A stretch of 15,479 nt of DNA from Spirogloea muscicola (taxonomy: Eukaryota > Streptophyta > Zygnematophyceae > Spirogloeales > Spirogloeaceae), in NCBI GenBank assembly GCA_009602725.1, contig WELB01000326.1, positions 61,805 through 77,283 of the forward strand. Reading direction: 5' to 3'. Positions 1 to 8,162 of this stretch are shown here, piece by piece. Position 1 is the first letter of the stretch; each line of letters starts with the position of its first letter. A program made the translations under genes and the position numbers. Below the pieces are notes generated by a model. The model was not told the DNA's origin. It worked only from the letters and a program-made list of their open reading frames with translations, and did not search any database.

Positions 1-1065
1 AGGTGGGAGGCCGAGGAAGAGTTGAAGCGACGTCCGAAAGGCCTCGGAGCTGATGCTGAAGGCGTTGGCGACGGCGTGAGAGGTGATCCAATCCGTGGCA
101 CCAGGTGTGGCTAGAGAAGTAAGTCTTGCCAGGCTCCTTGGATTGTTCTCAATCTCTGGCAGCCTCCTCAACCTTCTGCGACGCTCGTCTTCCACTGCCG
201 TAACCAGCCTGGATTGTGCCCCTCCATCAGAAGCTTGGGCGAGGGCGGAGAATGGCGTGAGTAGGGGTTGGAGAGAAGGGAATGCGCCGATGGCTGAGTC
301 GCGGATGATCCTCAGGTCCTCTTGGAAGGGGAAGGGGCCTTCCTCCACATTGCGTACAGGGTCGTGGAGGCAGGGGAAGCGCGTGGGGAGCATAGAGGCG
401 ATCTGGTGCTAGCAGCCCAGGAAGGCTGCTTGCGCCGTCTGCTGCAACGACCGGCAGCCAAGGCCGCCCATGCGGGTGGGGAGGGAGGCCTGAAGGGAAG
501 CTGAATCTGAGGGGAAAGATGAAGAATGTTGTAGGGATGCCAGGGACTGCAGAAGGGAGTCGTCATATTCCTTGTAGAGGTCCACCACCATGCCCAATGG
601 GGCGACTGTCCGTTGCAAATAGCCAGCCCGTTGGCCGATGCAGCGCGTGAGGATGGCCAACGCCAGCTGTGTGTCCCCCAGGAGAAAGAAGGCGCGCGGG
701 GCGCATGAATTGAAAGGGAGGCCAATTCAAGCCAATACATTGTTCAGGCAGAGTCGAGTGCAGACCCCCAGGAGGGGAAGGGAAGGGAGGGGGGCGAGGT
801 GTTTATGGAGGCGGTCCCGCAAGTCCACCGCCACGTGAGCTGGTGTACCGAAGGGGACCTTGAGGATGGCCAGCCCATTGGCAGGGGTTTGACAGCCGTG
901 GGGGAGCTGGAGGTTGGAGGGGAGACCGCGTGGGGACCAGGCCACAGTCTTGGACGGGCAAACCCGCAGGCCCATCAGGTCCAATTGGCGAACAAGCAAA
1001 GGGTAAGCCGCCATGACTTCAGCTGGAGGTCCAATAATGTGTGTGTCATCCGCGTAGGAAGAGAG
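1..1065 (-). pseudogene. Reverse transcriptase fragment: YADD box to C-terminal region
   Basis: One reading frame can be followed from YADDTHIIG at 1056 to the left edge of the window, interrupted by only two stop codons, a TGA at 727-729 and a TAG at 409-411. It contains the second catalytic Asp pair (YADD), a thumb-like region with LLGVCTRLCLNN, and the PTRMGGLGCRS block that is common in the C-terminal part of LINE ORF2 proteins. It ends with a segment (ITSHAVANAFSISSEAFR) that resembles the stretch before the terminal cysteine-rich region of such elements. The low number of lesions suggests fairly recent inactivation. Open stretches on the opposite strand here are shadows. Confidence 0.75.
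687..765. repeat. 79-bp direct repeat, copy 1 (native position in the RT)
   Basis: Every base from 687 to 765 is repeated at 1066-1144, same orientation, 379 bp apart. Read on the minus strand, copy 1 fits the retrotransposon frame on both sides: it follows the thumb segment and leads into GDTQLALAIL. It is therefore the original location. Confidence 0.95.
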
Positions 1066-1144
1066 AGAAGGCGCGCGGGGCGCATGAATTGAAAGGGAGG
1101 CCAATTCAAGCCAATACATTGTTCAGGCAGAGTCGAGTGCAGAC
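1066..1144. repeat. 79-bp direct repeat, copy 2 (misplaced, next to the YADD box)
   Basis: This identical copy of 687-765 ends 9 bp before the YADD codons on the minus strand, where palm sequence linking motifs B and C should be. With about 85 bp of other sequence (1145-1230) it forms an insert that splits the RT palm. The CTCTTCC string on both sides of the expected join may be the microhomology used. Confidence 0.9.
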
Positions 1145-1232
1145 TAAACAATGCTACATAATACGGAGACCTAATCTAAGGTACCTAAGATGACATTAGT
1201 ACCCACGGGTGAGCACAAACAAATCTGACAAG

Positions 1233-1556
1233 CTAACTTGGGGAGCTGGAAGGGAAGAGGAGGTCTGGGTGTTGGCTCTGGGTGCGCCGAATAGCCCGGC
1301 AGTGTGCCAAGGCAAACAGGATTGGGCTAAGGGGGTCCCCCTGGCGTGTGCCAGAAGATGACCACAGCGTCTTCCACGACTCTGCGGCTTGCCACAGCAG
1401 CCGCCCTGGGCGGCCATAGGCCATGAGGAAAAAGGGTATAAGGGATGGGAAGTGGTCGCGCAGCTCCTCCATGATGACGCTGCGCTCCACTGTGTTAAAG
1501 GCGTTACTGATATCCAGCCCAAGCCCAAGGAAGAGGGGCTGGCAAAGCCAGCCCAA
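1233..1556 (-). pseudogene. Reverse transcriptase fragment, palm motifs A and B
   Basis: A 107-codon open stretch contains the first metal-binding Asp in LDISNAFNTVER (residue 15) and the GTRQGDPLSPILFAL block (residues 69-83), which are RT motifs A and B. The final residues HPDLLF match what normally stands just before the YADD box in this group, but the frame then runs into a stop. The next RT block lies about 180 bp further on, in another frame. The fingers domain that should precede motif A is missing. The first dozen residues of the open stretch come from the adjoining GGCTGGC hairpin repeat, not from the enzyme. Confidence 0.8.
1536..1554. repeat. GGCTGGC hairpin repeat at the RT truncation point
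   Basis: A perfect 8-bp stem (GGGCTGGC and GCCAGCCC) encloses a 3-nt AAA loop and is followed by an A-run. Related hairpin-plus-A-run sequences occur near 1794-1815, 10841-10862 and 11168-11190. It lies exactly where similarity to the reverse transcriptase stops. Confidence 0.7.
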
Positions 1557-1986
1557 AAAAGAAAAGGGACAATGTCCAAAGCCAAAGAAAGAGATGCCGA
1601 AGGACTACACTACCAAACACAACAACACACTAGGGAAGCTCAATACCCACGAGTGAGCAACAGCAGGTCAGAATAGCTCGATGCGGGGAAGGAGGCGCTC
1701 CGCCGAGACCCGGATGACAGGGAGAAACATTCTGGATGTGATCAGAAATTTCCCTGCCACAAGAGAAGAAGGGCTCGCCCATAGAGGATAGGGGCTGGGA
1801 AAAGCGAGCCCAAAAAAAGAGAGAGGACTTCGTCTTACCACTGACAAGGGGGTACTAGATTAAGAGCGCCCTGTCTGCCTTGTCTGTGGCTCCGCTGATG
1901 TAGTCATCAAAACCATCTGTATGTATCTCGCTGGCTTTTACAGCCGCTCTTCTATTAGAAGATAGAAAAATTCGTGTATTTCGTGT

Positions 1987-2011
1987 AGAAGAGCAGCCGC
2001 ATTGCTCTTCT
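1987..2011. repeat. Perfect 9-bp inverted repeat
   Basis: AGAAGAGCA (1987-1995) and TGCTCTTCT (2003-2011) are exact reverse complements around a 7-nt GCCGCAT loop. A related GCTCTTCT lies at 1946-1953. It is about 410 bp upstream of the presenilin ATG. A regulatory role or repeat debris are both possible. Confidence 0.5.
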
Positions 2012-2203
2012 GAAGTGGGGACCTGAGCCACCAGTCTCAGACCGCAGCAGCGGCCGCCCTTTGGTGCCCCGCCATAGACGAGAGGGCCAGGTCGACTCGG
2101 CAAGGCCGGCGCTCGGCGCTCCTGGGTGTGCCCGTCGCCGGATCTCGCCACGCCCTCCGCAGCGCGGCGCAGACATCGGAGAGCTCGCGGAGCAGCCTGC
2201 GCG

Positions 2204-2238
2204 AACCCTAAACATAAACCCAAATCCTCAGACCCCAA
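2204..2238 (+). promoter_or_regulatory. Telomere-like box upstream of presenilin
   Basis: AACCCTAAAC followed by ATAAACCCAAATCC is a degenerate run of CCCTAAA units. In plants a short AAACCCTA element (telo box) is a known promoter motif, often near the start of housekeeping genes. Here it is about 215 bp upstream of the presenilin start codon. The role is inferred from position and motif only. Confidence 0.35.
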
Positions 2239-2423
2239 TGCGGCAGGTGTGCGACGGCGGTGCTGCTCGCTGCCGAGCCAGGTGGGCGCCCACAGCGCTG
2301 GCGCAGGTCCTGGCGTTGCTCTGACGTGGTCAATTGCCATCGTTCAGCGGAGCTTGGCAATGGCTTGCCACTGGGGCTCGGGGAGCTGAGCGACGCTTTG
2401 CGGCTCGGCCGTCCTCCGCCGCC

Positions 2424-4695
2424 ATGAGGCGAGACGAGCGGGACGACGACGAGGCCGCGCCAGCGATGGCGGCCGAGCCCTCAGACACGACGGCGACGGC
2501 GGCGGACCTGGAGGATGCGGAGCCGCCCGGCGGCAGCGTGCTGGACGGCCTCGGGGGGCAGCTGACGGCCATCATAGCCCCGGTGTCGCTGTGCATGGTG
2601 CTGGTCGTGGCGCTGGTCTGCGTGGTCCTGCCCGGAGGCGCGCCCGAGGCGGGCCCCGCCATTGCCACGCTGGTGTACCAGGAGCGCGCGTCGGACCCAC
2701 CGGGGGCCAAGCTCGTGGGCGCGCTGCTCAACGCGCTCGTCTTCGTGGGCGCCATCGCCGTCGTCACCTTTGCGCTCGTCGGCCTCTTCTACCTCCGCTG
2801 CACGCGCCTCATCTGGGCCTACATGGCCTTCTCCGGCTTCACCATCCTTGCCTGGATGGGCGGCTCCGTTGCCGTGCAGCTAGTCCAGGCGCTGTCGCTG
2901 CCCGTCGACGCCATCACGTTCGCCATCCTGCTCTACAACTTCGCCGTCGTCGGCGTCCTCGCCGTCTTCTCCCCGGTGCTGCCGCTGCTCCTCACGCAGG
3001 CGTACCTCGTCGCCATCGGAGCTGTCGTCGCCTTCTGGTTCACGCAGCTGCCCGAGTGGACCACCTGGCTCCTCCTTGCTTCCATGGCCGTCTACGACCT
3101 CGTCGCCGTTCTCGTCCCAGGTACTCTGCCTACAAACAGTTCCCACCTCTATTGAACCGCATCCACAAGCACCACGTACAGCTGCCATGCTCCATGATGT
3201 GTACTGAGTCAAACGTTGGCGTTGAGTTAGAGTGCTGCCTGTTGTTGTGTTCAATGTTGTGTTCAATCTAGGCTTTCAGGCTTAGGCCTTCTCGCTGAGG
3301 GTCAAGGTGGGAGCTCCATTGCATACGAAGCAGCTATTGTCACTAGGTATGCAGGCCCGGCAGCCTTGGACTTGGTCTTTCATATGCTCAATAGTCATGT
3401 AGTTGACATCCATGGCCTGAATGTCATATCAAAACAGGAGGACCCCTAAAGATGCTGGTAGAGATGGCCATGGAGCGAAATGAGGACATTCCTGCTCTCG
3501 TCTACGAGGCCCGCTCTTCCGTCGTGCGGCGAGTTCCGCCTGCCGGCGAGCCCAGAGACCCAGAGCGCAGCGAGCCCTCCCCATCCCTGCACACAGGCCG
3601 TAGGGAGCGCTTGCAGGCTGCCCGGGTGACTCTTCGTCCCACCAGAGAAGGTGGAGAATTGGTTTTGAGAAGCAATGGTGACGTGCAGCATGAGCATGAG
3701 CCGCTGGCTTTGGAAGGGGTGCAGGGCAAGGCGGAAGTTCAAGTTCCCACCGACGCTTCTAGCTCCACTCCTTCCTATGAAGGTAATCTAGCTTGACGAG
3801 CACAAGTGGGTCTTGTCGCCGGCGAAATGCATTGCCGTGCCGCAAATTGTATGAAAGCAGCTGATGAAAGCAGTCATTCTGTGGATTGGGGCTGAACAGC
3901 AATTATAACTACTGCACTGCACAGGCAGAGGTGGTGGAACAAGGACTGTGCCGTCGTCCTCGGTGCTTTCAAGTGACCTGAAGGGCACGCCGGCTGAGGA
4001 GGAGCTGCGGCCTCTCATATTGGAGCAGCTGCCGCCAATCGCAAGCACGACTGAGTCGACGATGGGCCCGGGGCGCGTTCACCCAATGGCGCCGCCTGTT
4101 GCCTCGGGTGCTGACCTTGTTCAGCGGCGCATACCTGTGCTGGGGGCTGATCAGAGCGACGGTGATGGGGTGGGCGAGTTCGAGCTCAGAGATGCCATCA
4201 AGGTATATCATGATCACCTGTGATTTCAACAGCCTTGCTTCTGCTGTGTCCGCTGGGCGCAGCTTACAAATCAACTGGTCGTTCTCACTCTGTCTCCTCA
4301 GAATTCAGGCTGCACACTGTAAGACCGTTAGCGCTAAGTCACACATTGTCAGCAAGCCCAAATTCACATCAAGTTCAAGCTTGTTGGTCTAGGCTACGTC
4401 AGCAAATCTGAGCCCAGCGCTTTGCCATACATGAGTGCAGCTGGGCCTGGGAGACTTCATCTTCTACAGCGTGCTTGTCGGGCGCGCGGCCATGTACGAC
4501 CTCATGACCGTGTACGCATGCTACCTGGCCGTGGTTGCTGGCCTTGGCGTGACACTCATCCTCCTAGCGCTGCACAAGAAGGCACTGCCGGCACTGCCCA
4601 TCTCCATTGCGCTTGGCATCACCTTCTACCTCCTCACTCGCCTCCTGGTTGAGCCATTCGCCGTCAGCCTTTCAAGCAATCTCCTTTTCTTATAA
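2424..4695 (+). CDS. Presenilin, gamma-secretase catalytic subunit (4 exons)
   Basis: Presenilins are multipass intramembrane aspartyl proteases that cut single-pass membrane proteins within gamma-secretase. Exons are 2424-3120, 3438-3782, 3925-4202 and 4441-4695; all introns are GT-AG, the frame is continuous, and the product is 524 aa. The ATG at 2424 sits in GCCGCCATG and is the first in-frame ATG. Six hydrophobic segments span about residues 47-69, 97-122, 129-155, 160-180, 185-207 and 212-231. The sixth holds the catalytic Y224-D225 in AVYDLVAVL, preceded by the family's LPEWTTW. A hydrophilic loop (233-440) follows, then [10 protein letters not shown] with the second Asp, D445, and the PAL motif at 490-492 in the last helices. 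All catalytic landmarks are intact. The loop, about 208 residues, is clearly longer than the roughly 120 of human PSEN1. The N-terminus is short and acidic. Inclusion of exons 2-3 is supported by [10 protein letters not shown] and LVYEAR, which match known presenilins right after helix 6. Confidence 0.95.
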
Positions 4696-4796
4696 TGTCT
4701 TGTGACTTGCTGAAGTTGACCAACCATGTCAAAGCAATGTTACATCACAACCGTGCTCAGCTGATTGAAGAACGGCCCTCAGCCATTGCCGATAGC

Positions 4797-4909
4797 TGTA
4801 ATGGCTACACTGGATCATTACACATCATGCAGTCATGCGAGAGGGAACAGCCTTGAGCTCCATCAGCAGGCAGGTGTGCTCTTTGCAGCCAGTGTGATCC
4901 GATATGTAA
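4797..4909 (+). terminator. Candidate polyadenylation signals of presenilin
   Basis: TGTAA, the usual polyadenylation signal of green algae, occurs at 4797-4801, about 100 nt after the presenilin stop, and again at 4905-4909. Either could end the transcript. A pentamer is weak evidence on its own; the spacing is what makes it plausible. Confidence 0.35.
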
Positions 4910-5225
4910 TATTCATAAGTGCTTCGTAACTACTCGTGTGGAATGGGTATTCAAGGCTTCAGCAAGTAAGACCAGCGAGGTTGTGATACCTGTTGTGTAT
5001 GCTGCAGAGCCTCTCAACAACTTGCTGACTGATGATGGTGGATACAGCAGAGACACAGGGATATATAAACGATAAAATATGAGGGCGAGAGTCAAGCAGC
5101 AGCTGCTGGCGTCAGTAGGCTGCGAACGAAGTAAGATGACATCCATGCTCAGTGCTTAACAAGAGACGCACCGCGAAGTTCAGCTGCATTGGGGGCTCTC
5201 AATCACTTATCTTTCAGCTCCTGAA

Positions 5226-5276
5226 TTAAGGGTTATAAATTGGGGTTTTGAGGTTGTTGGGTTTTTGGGTTTGCGG
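5226..5276. repeat. Degenerate telomere-like G/T-rich tract
   Basis: TTAAGGG, GGGGTTTTG, TTGGGTTTTTGGG and related units lie in a row, resembling worn TTTAGGG repeats. It borders the inverted-repeat cluster that starts near 5350. It could be an old interstitial telomeric insertion or simple low-complexity DNA. Confidence 0.35.
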
Positions 5277-5354
5277 AGTTCACCACTGCCAGGAAGAGCT
5301 GGCATCTGCCACGAAAGTTCATGGCTCCACGCCCAAAATGTCCAATATTTTGGA

Positions 5355-5471
5355 CCTTGTCCATTCCTAGTGGGCTGGCCCTTTTGCAGCTCTCGCTCCC
5401 TTTCGAAAGAAGCTGCTTATACAAGTGGGGCGAGGGCTGTGATGGTCCAGCCCACAGGAAAATGAACAAGG
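5355..5471. mobile_element. Putative MITE, about 117 bp, with terminal inverted repeats
   Basis: The left end begins CCTTGTCCATTCCTAG and runs into TGGGCTGG. The right end is CCAGCCCACAGG, then AAAATGAACAAGG. Read as reverse complement the right end matches the left over about 24 bp with a few mismatches. The element has no coding capacity. This is the layout of a miniature inverted-repeat element; no clear target-site duplication is seen. Confidence 0.5.
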
Positions 5472-5555
5472 AACCAAGGAGTCAAAAAGCATGGCGACCG
5501 CAGATGATGCCTGCTGCCAGCTCCCTGGTCAGGAGCCTTGACACTAAAGTAGTCC

Positions 5556-5616
5556 CTTCCGGCCCTTGCGGACCTTGATCAATTCTTTCAGGCTGGCTTC
5601 TCAGCCAGTGCCTTAC
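5556..5616. repeat. Solo end of the GGCTGG inverted-repeat family
   Basis: This stretch (CTTCCGGCCCTTGCGGACC through AGTGCCTTAC) aligns along its whole length with 6128-6189. A second partial copy with TTTTGGGCTGGCCTCTAACAG lies near 5736-5759. Neither has an obvious matching partner close by, so they may be remnants of broken elements. Confidence 0.5.
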
Positions 5617-6130
5617 TATCTGTAATACGTTTCTTTCTTACTTCCTTTCAGTGCTTAGTATAACTGCTTAGACTCACAGCCATTGCTCTCTTTGATTAAG
5701 CCTCTTCCTTCTCATCCTGAACCCGAGACCTTCATTTCTTTTGGGCTGGCCTCTAACAGCTAATATGAAGAGCTGTTCTTTCTCTCTCTCCTTCCCTAAA
5801 ACCCGGCAAGCTGGACAGGCAAGCCACTGCAGCCCGCGTGTGGGCATAGACTCCGCGGAGAACCATGTGCAGCAGCGGGCCCGCAAAGAAAGAAAGAACG
5901 AGCTCGTGCAATGGAAGACAATGGCTGAGATGCAGAGTGCGCCTTGCCATTTCCTTGCAGCATTCCTTGGAGTTAGCCGTCCAATTGCGCGCATGCCGCG
6001 CCTTGGTTGCCTCCACGTTCTGACAGGACAACGCTTCTCCGCGCTCTACATTGTGCGATCTGCATTTGCTGACTAGAGTTATTGATCGCCCACGGAGAAG
6101 TCATGGAGTAGTTGCATATACATGCACTTT

Positions 6131-6406
6131 CCGGCCTTTTCAGACCCTGTCAATTCCATTAGGCTGGCCTCTCACAGCCATTGCCTTACATCGGGAGAGC
6201 TGTTTCTTCCTATCCTTCCTGTGAGAGGCCAGCCCACAGAAGCAGCTCTTCATTCTTTTTCTGGGTGGCCAATTATATGAACCGCTCTCTACTGGAGGGA
6301 AGAGATGGAGTGTGTATCGCCCTCTACTGGAGGAGTATTTCTTGTAATGTAAGGCAGTGGCTGTGAGAGGCCAGCCGAAAGGATTGAACAAGGGCTGAAA
6401 GGGCGC
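6131..6406. mobile_element. Putative MITE, about 275 bp, with long inverted ends
   Basis: The left end (6131-6189) and right end (about 6350-6406) are reverse complements over about 55 bp with scattered mismatches. They include a perfect 16-bp core, GGCTGGCCTCTCACAG at 6162-6177 and its complement at 6361-6376. A third copy of the core, in the right-end orientation, lies at 6219-6234, so a nested or rearranged element is likely. No protein is encoded. Confidence 0.6.
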
Positions 6407-6718
6407 AAGGCGCTAAATAAGACGGGCGACCGGACGCTCCCCGAAACGGCTGAAGCCGCTAGCGAGCCGCCCCACATGGCCCAGCAAGGTGCCTCTCACC
6501 GACTCAGCTGACCCTGCCATCCAAGAAGCCCACAATTTACTCCACGTTTTCCGACTACTCGGTCATTGTCCATTCTTCTGTGGGCTGGGTTTAGGTGAAG
6601 AGAGCTCTTGCAAAGGGGGCAGGATCTGGTTATAGACAGGGGACCCGCTACCCGGAGACTAGTAGTCTTCCTGACCTGCGCTGTTTGTTTGTTTGTTTCA
6701 GCCAGCAGCCGCAATCTT

Positions 6719-6818
6719 CTTGTTCAATCTAATCTGGGCTGGCCAATCACAGGCATCGCCCTCTTCTGTCAAAAGTCTTTCTCTGGCTGAGGGAGGTCAG
6801 CCCAAAGGATAGGGCAGG
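6719..6818. mobile_element. Putative MITE, about 100 bp, same family
   Basis: CTTGTTCAATCTAATCTGGG leads into CTGGCC on the left; GGTCAGCCCAAAGGATAGGG leads into CAGG on the right, giving an imperfect inverted repeat of about 25 bp or more. The interior is only some 50 bp. The ends match those of the elements at 5355 and 6131. Confidence 0.45.
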
Positions 6819-7177
6819 ATTTGGGCCCAGGTGGCCACCACGACAGTGCGCTCGCTAGACAGTGACAAGGGGAGGCCACGATAAAGCCAAGCCAGCCATG
6901 AACAGTGCGACAGACTGTGACGAGCCTACCAGGAGTGAGATTATTCCATCCGTCGACCGAGTCGTGACCGCGAAGGGAAGAACCGGCGGTTGACCTTGCA
7001 CAGAACGCGGCAAGACGGCCGGGCACGAACCCCGAGGGCACGGCAGCCGCCGGATGCGCATCGGACGGCACACAGGGCCGGCGGCGGCACGCTCCCACGT
7101 GGAGCTTGACCATCTCGCCCGGCCGGGCGCGGTCCCCTGTTGTTGACTTTGGCTTGACCCTGACCCTGCCCTCGAGC

Positions 7178-7183
7178 ATATAC
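7178..7183 (+). promoter_or_regulatory. Possible TATA box of the small membrane protein gene
   Basis: CATATACAG is an AT island in very GC-rich DNA about 185 bp upstream of the ATG at 7368. Position and context fit a TATA-like element, but there is no transcript evidence. Confidence 0.25.
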
Positions 7184-7367
7184 AGAGGCCTGGGCTCCTC
7201 CTCCTCCTCAAGCCCCACTGCCAGGCGCCCATAGCCTTGACTCCAAGACTCCCAGCCCCACTCTTCCGCCGCAGCATCCCCGGCGCAAGGCCTCTGCGGC
7301 CCCCATTCCCACTGATCGCCAGGCTTCCCCACCGCTTTCCAGTCACTCGGCGAGCTCCCTGCCCGCG

Positions 7368-8162
7368 ATGGCTCGCCCTTGGGTCGCCCCGCTGGTGCTC
7401 GCAGCCGTCCTCTGCTCGTTCGCCACCGCCCACGCCGTCGCAGCAGGTGCTCTCTCCGCGGCATTGCACCATCATTTCTGCGTGAGCGTAGTCGGCTCTG
7501 AGGTCTCCAGTCTGCTGTGCTTTTGGCGGCGTGCCGTCGGAGTACTGTAGTCACCATTCACTCCCGTGTCAGCTTCAGAGTAGACGCCAGTCAGGTTGCA
7601 TTGTATGCGAAGGTGATGGGTTGATGGCCACGGCCTGATGCTGCACATCACATTGTGGGGATATGATTGTCTGCACATCTTTGTCACTGTTGCTTACGAA
7701 AGGCTCCGCTCATCAGTTCGAATTGCGTATGCAATGAATGCAGGGGCTGCGCATTCACATGCACGTCGGTTGCTGGGAGAAGAGATACAAGCAGAGACTG
7801 CAAGCCAAGCTTTCTCTACAGCAGAGCTTCAGGATGACAGCATGGCATTTGTGGAGCACTACTACTACACTGAAGATCCCCCCAGCGACAGTACTAGTTG
7901 CTCTGGTTGCACGATCAGAATCATCATTTGGGTTTTTGTGGCCGTTGGTTGTCTTGCTGCAATCATCACAATCATTTTCCTGCGGAGATGTGCGCTCAGA
8001 AGGGCCAGGGAGAAGGACGCACAAGTTGCTGCTGTGCTGGCTGCTCACAACCCAGACATGTTCCCAAAGGCACCAGTTGCGTATCCTCCAGCAGCAGGAT
8101 ATCCAGCTCCTCCTCAGCCTGGTTACGGCCCCGCTTATCCACCTAATTACGGAAAAGCTTGA
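7368..8162 (+). CDS. Small type I single-pass membrane protein with PPxY tail (2 exons)
   Basis: I do not recognise the family. Exon 1 is 7368-7446 and exon 2 is 7744-8162, joined over a 297-bp GT-AG intron (CAG|GTGCTC to AATGCAG|GG) in matching phase; the product is 165 aa. Residues 1-26 form a classical signal peptide (MARPWVAPLVLAAVLC then SFATAHAVAA). A short acidic outer domain (about 27-82) contains YYYTED and a C-x2-C pair (C79, C82). One transmembrane helix spans about 84-106 (TIRIIIWVFVAVGCLAAIIT), followed by a basic stop-transfer cluster, LRRCALRRAR. The cytoplasmic tail (115-165) is rich in Pro, Tyr, Gly and Ala and ends YPPNYGKA, so it has one PPxY motif (159-162), a known ligand of WW domains such as those of Nedd4-type ubiquitin ligases. 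The arrangement recalls adaptor proteins of membrane trafficking, but that is inference. Exon 2 also reads open upstream, which explains why it might be misannotated with an internal start. Confidence 0.7.

Larger units (their letters stand above)
1..1532 (-). mobile_element. Non-LTR (LINE-like) retrotransposon remnant
   Basis: The minus strand carries pieces of a reverse transcriptase in the usual order: palm motif A (DISNAFNTVER) near 1514, motif B (GTRQGDPLSPILFAL) from 1352, motif C (YADD) at 1045-1056, then a thumb and C-terminal region running to the left edge. This order and the RQGDP and YADD boxes are typical of LINE reverse transcriptases. The element is 5'-truncated: RT similarity stops near 1532, where a short GGCTGGC hairpin repeat begins. 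It is dead as it stands, with a frame change between motifs B and C, an insert in the palm, and two in-frame stops. No 3' tail or target-site duplication is visible because the element leaves the window. No LTRs, integrase or protease are seen. Confidence 0.85.
1533..2423. other. Intergenic stretch: repeat debris, then GC-rich upstream region of presenilin
   Basis: From 1533 to about 1830 the DNA holds GGCTGG hairpin repeats and A-runs. At 1771-1798 is a 28-nt unit that recurs at 11147-11174 with one mismatch. From about 1850 to 2423 the base composition rises in GC toward the presenilin start. A 161-codon minus-strand open frame (1855-2340) has no recognisable motif and is probably a by-product of composition. 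I see no TATA box; the presenilin transcription start cannot be placed. Confidence 0.5.
4696..7177. other. Gene-poor region full of short inverted repeats
   Basis: After the presenilin 3' end there is no convincing gene for about 2.5 kb. Open frames here are short, overlap on both strands and carry no motif. From 5340 to 6820 the DNA is dominated by copies, in both orientations, of a sequence built around GGCTGGCCTCTCACAG, often with CCTTGTCCATT on its outer side. The repeats break up any longer frame. 6820-7177 shows no repeat copy that I recognise and is GC-rich; it probably belongs to the promoter region of the next gene. Confidence 0.6.

Noticed and set aside
83-412. Plus-strand open frame of 109 codons
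   Set aside because: Antisense to the reverse transcriptase C-terminal region, which reads coherently on the minus strand.
799-1092. Plus-strand open frame of 97 codons
   Set aside because: Antisense shadow of the YADD-containing frame.
1855-2340. Minus-strand open frame of 161 codons upstream of presenilin
   Set aside because: No motif, Arg/Ala-rich composition as expected from GC-rich DNA, and it ends near the presenilin first exon; a divergent gene is not supported.
2591-3271. Plus-strand 226-codon Arg/His-rich frame
   Set aside because: Frame-shifted shadow of presenilin exon 1, with the repetitive Arg-rich look of an out-of-frame GC-rich coding sequence.
6769-7557. Minus-strand 262-codon open frame
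   Set aside because: It overlaps the promoter and first exon of the small membrane protein gene, begins in its intron, ends in a MITE copy, and has no domain.
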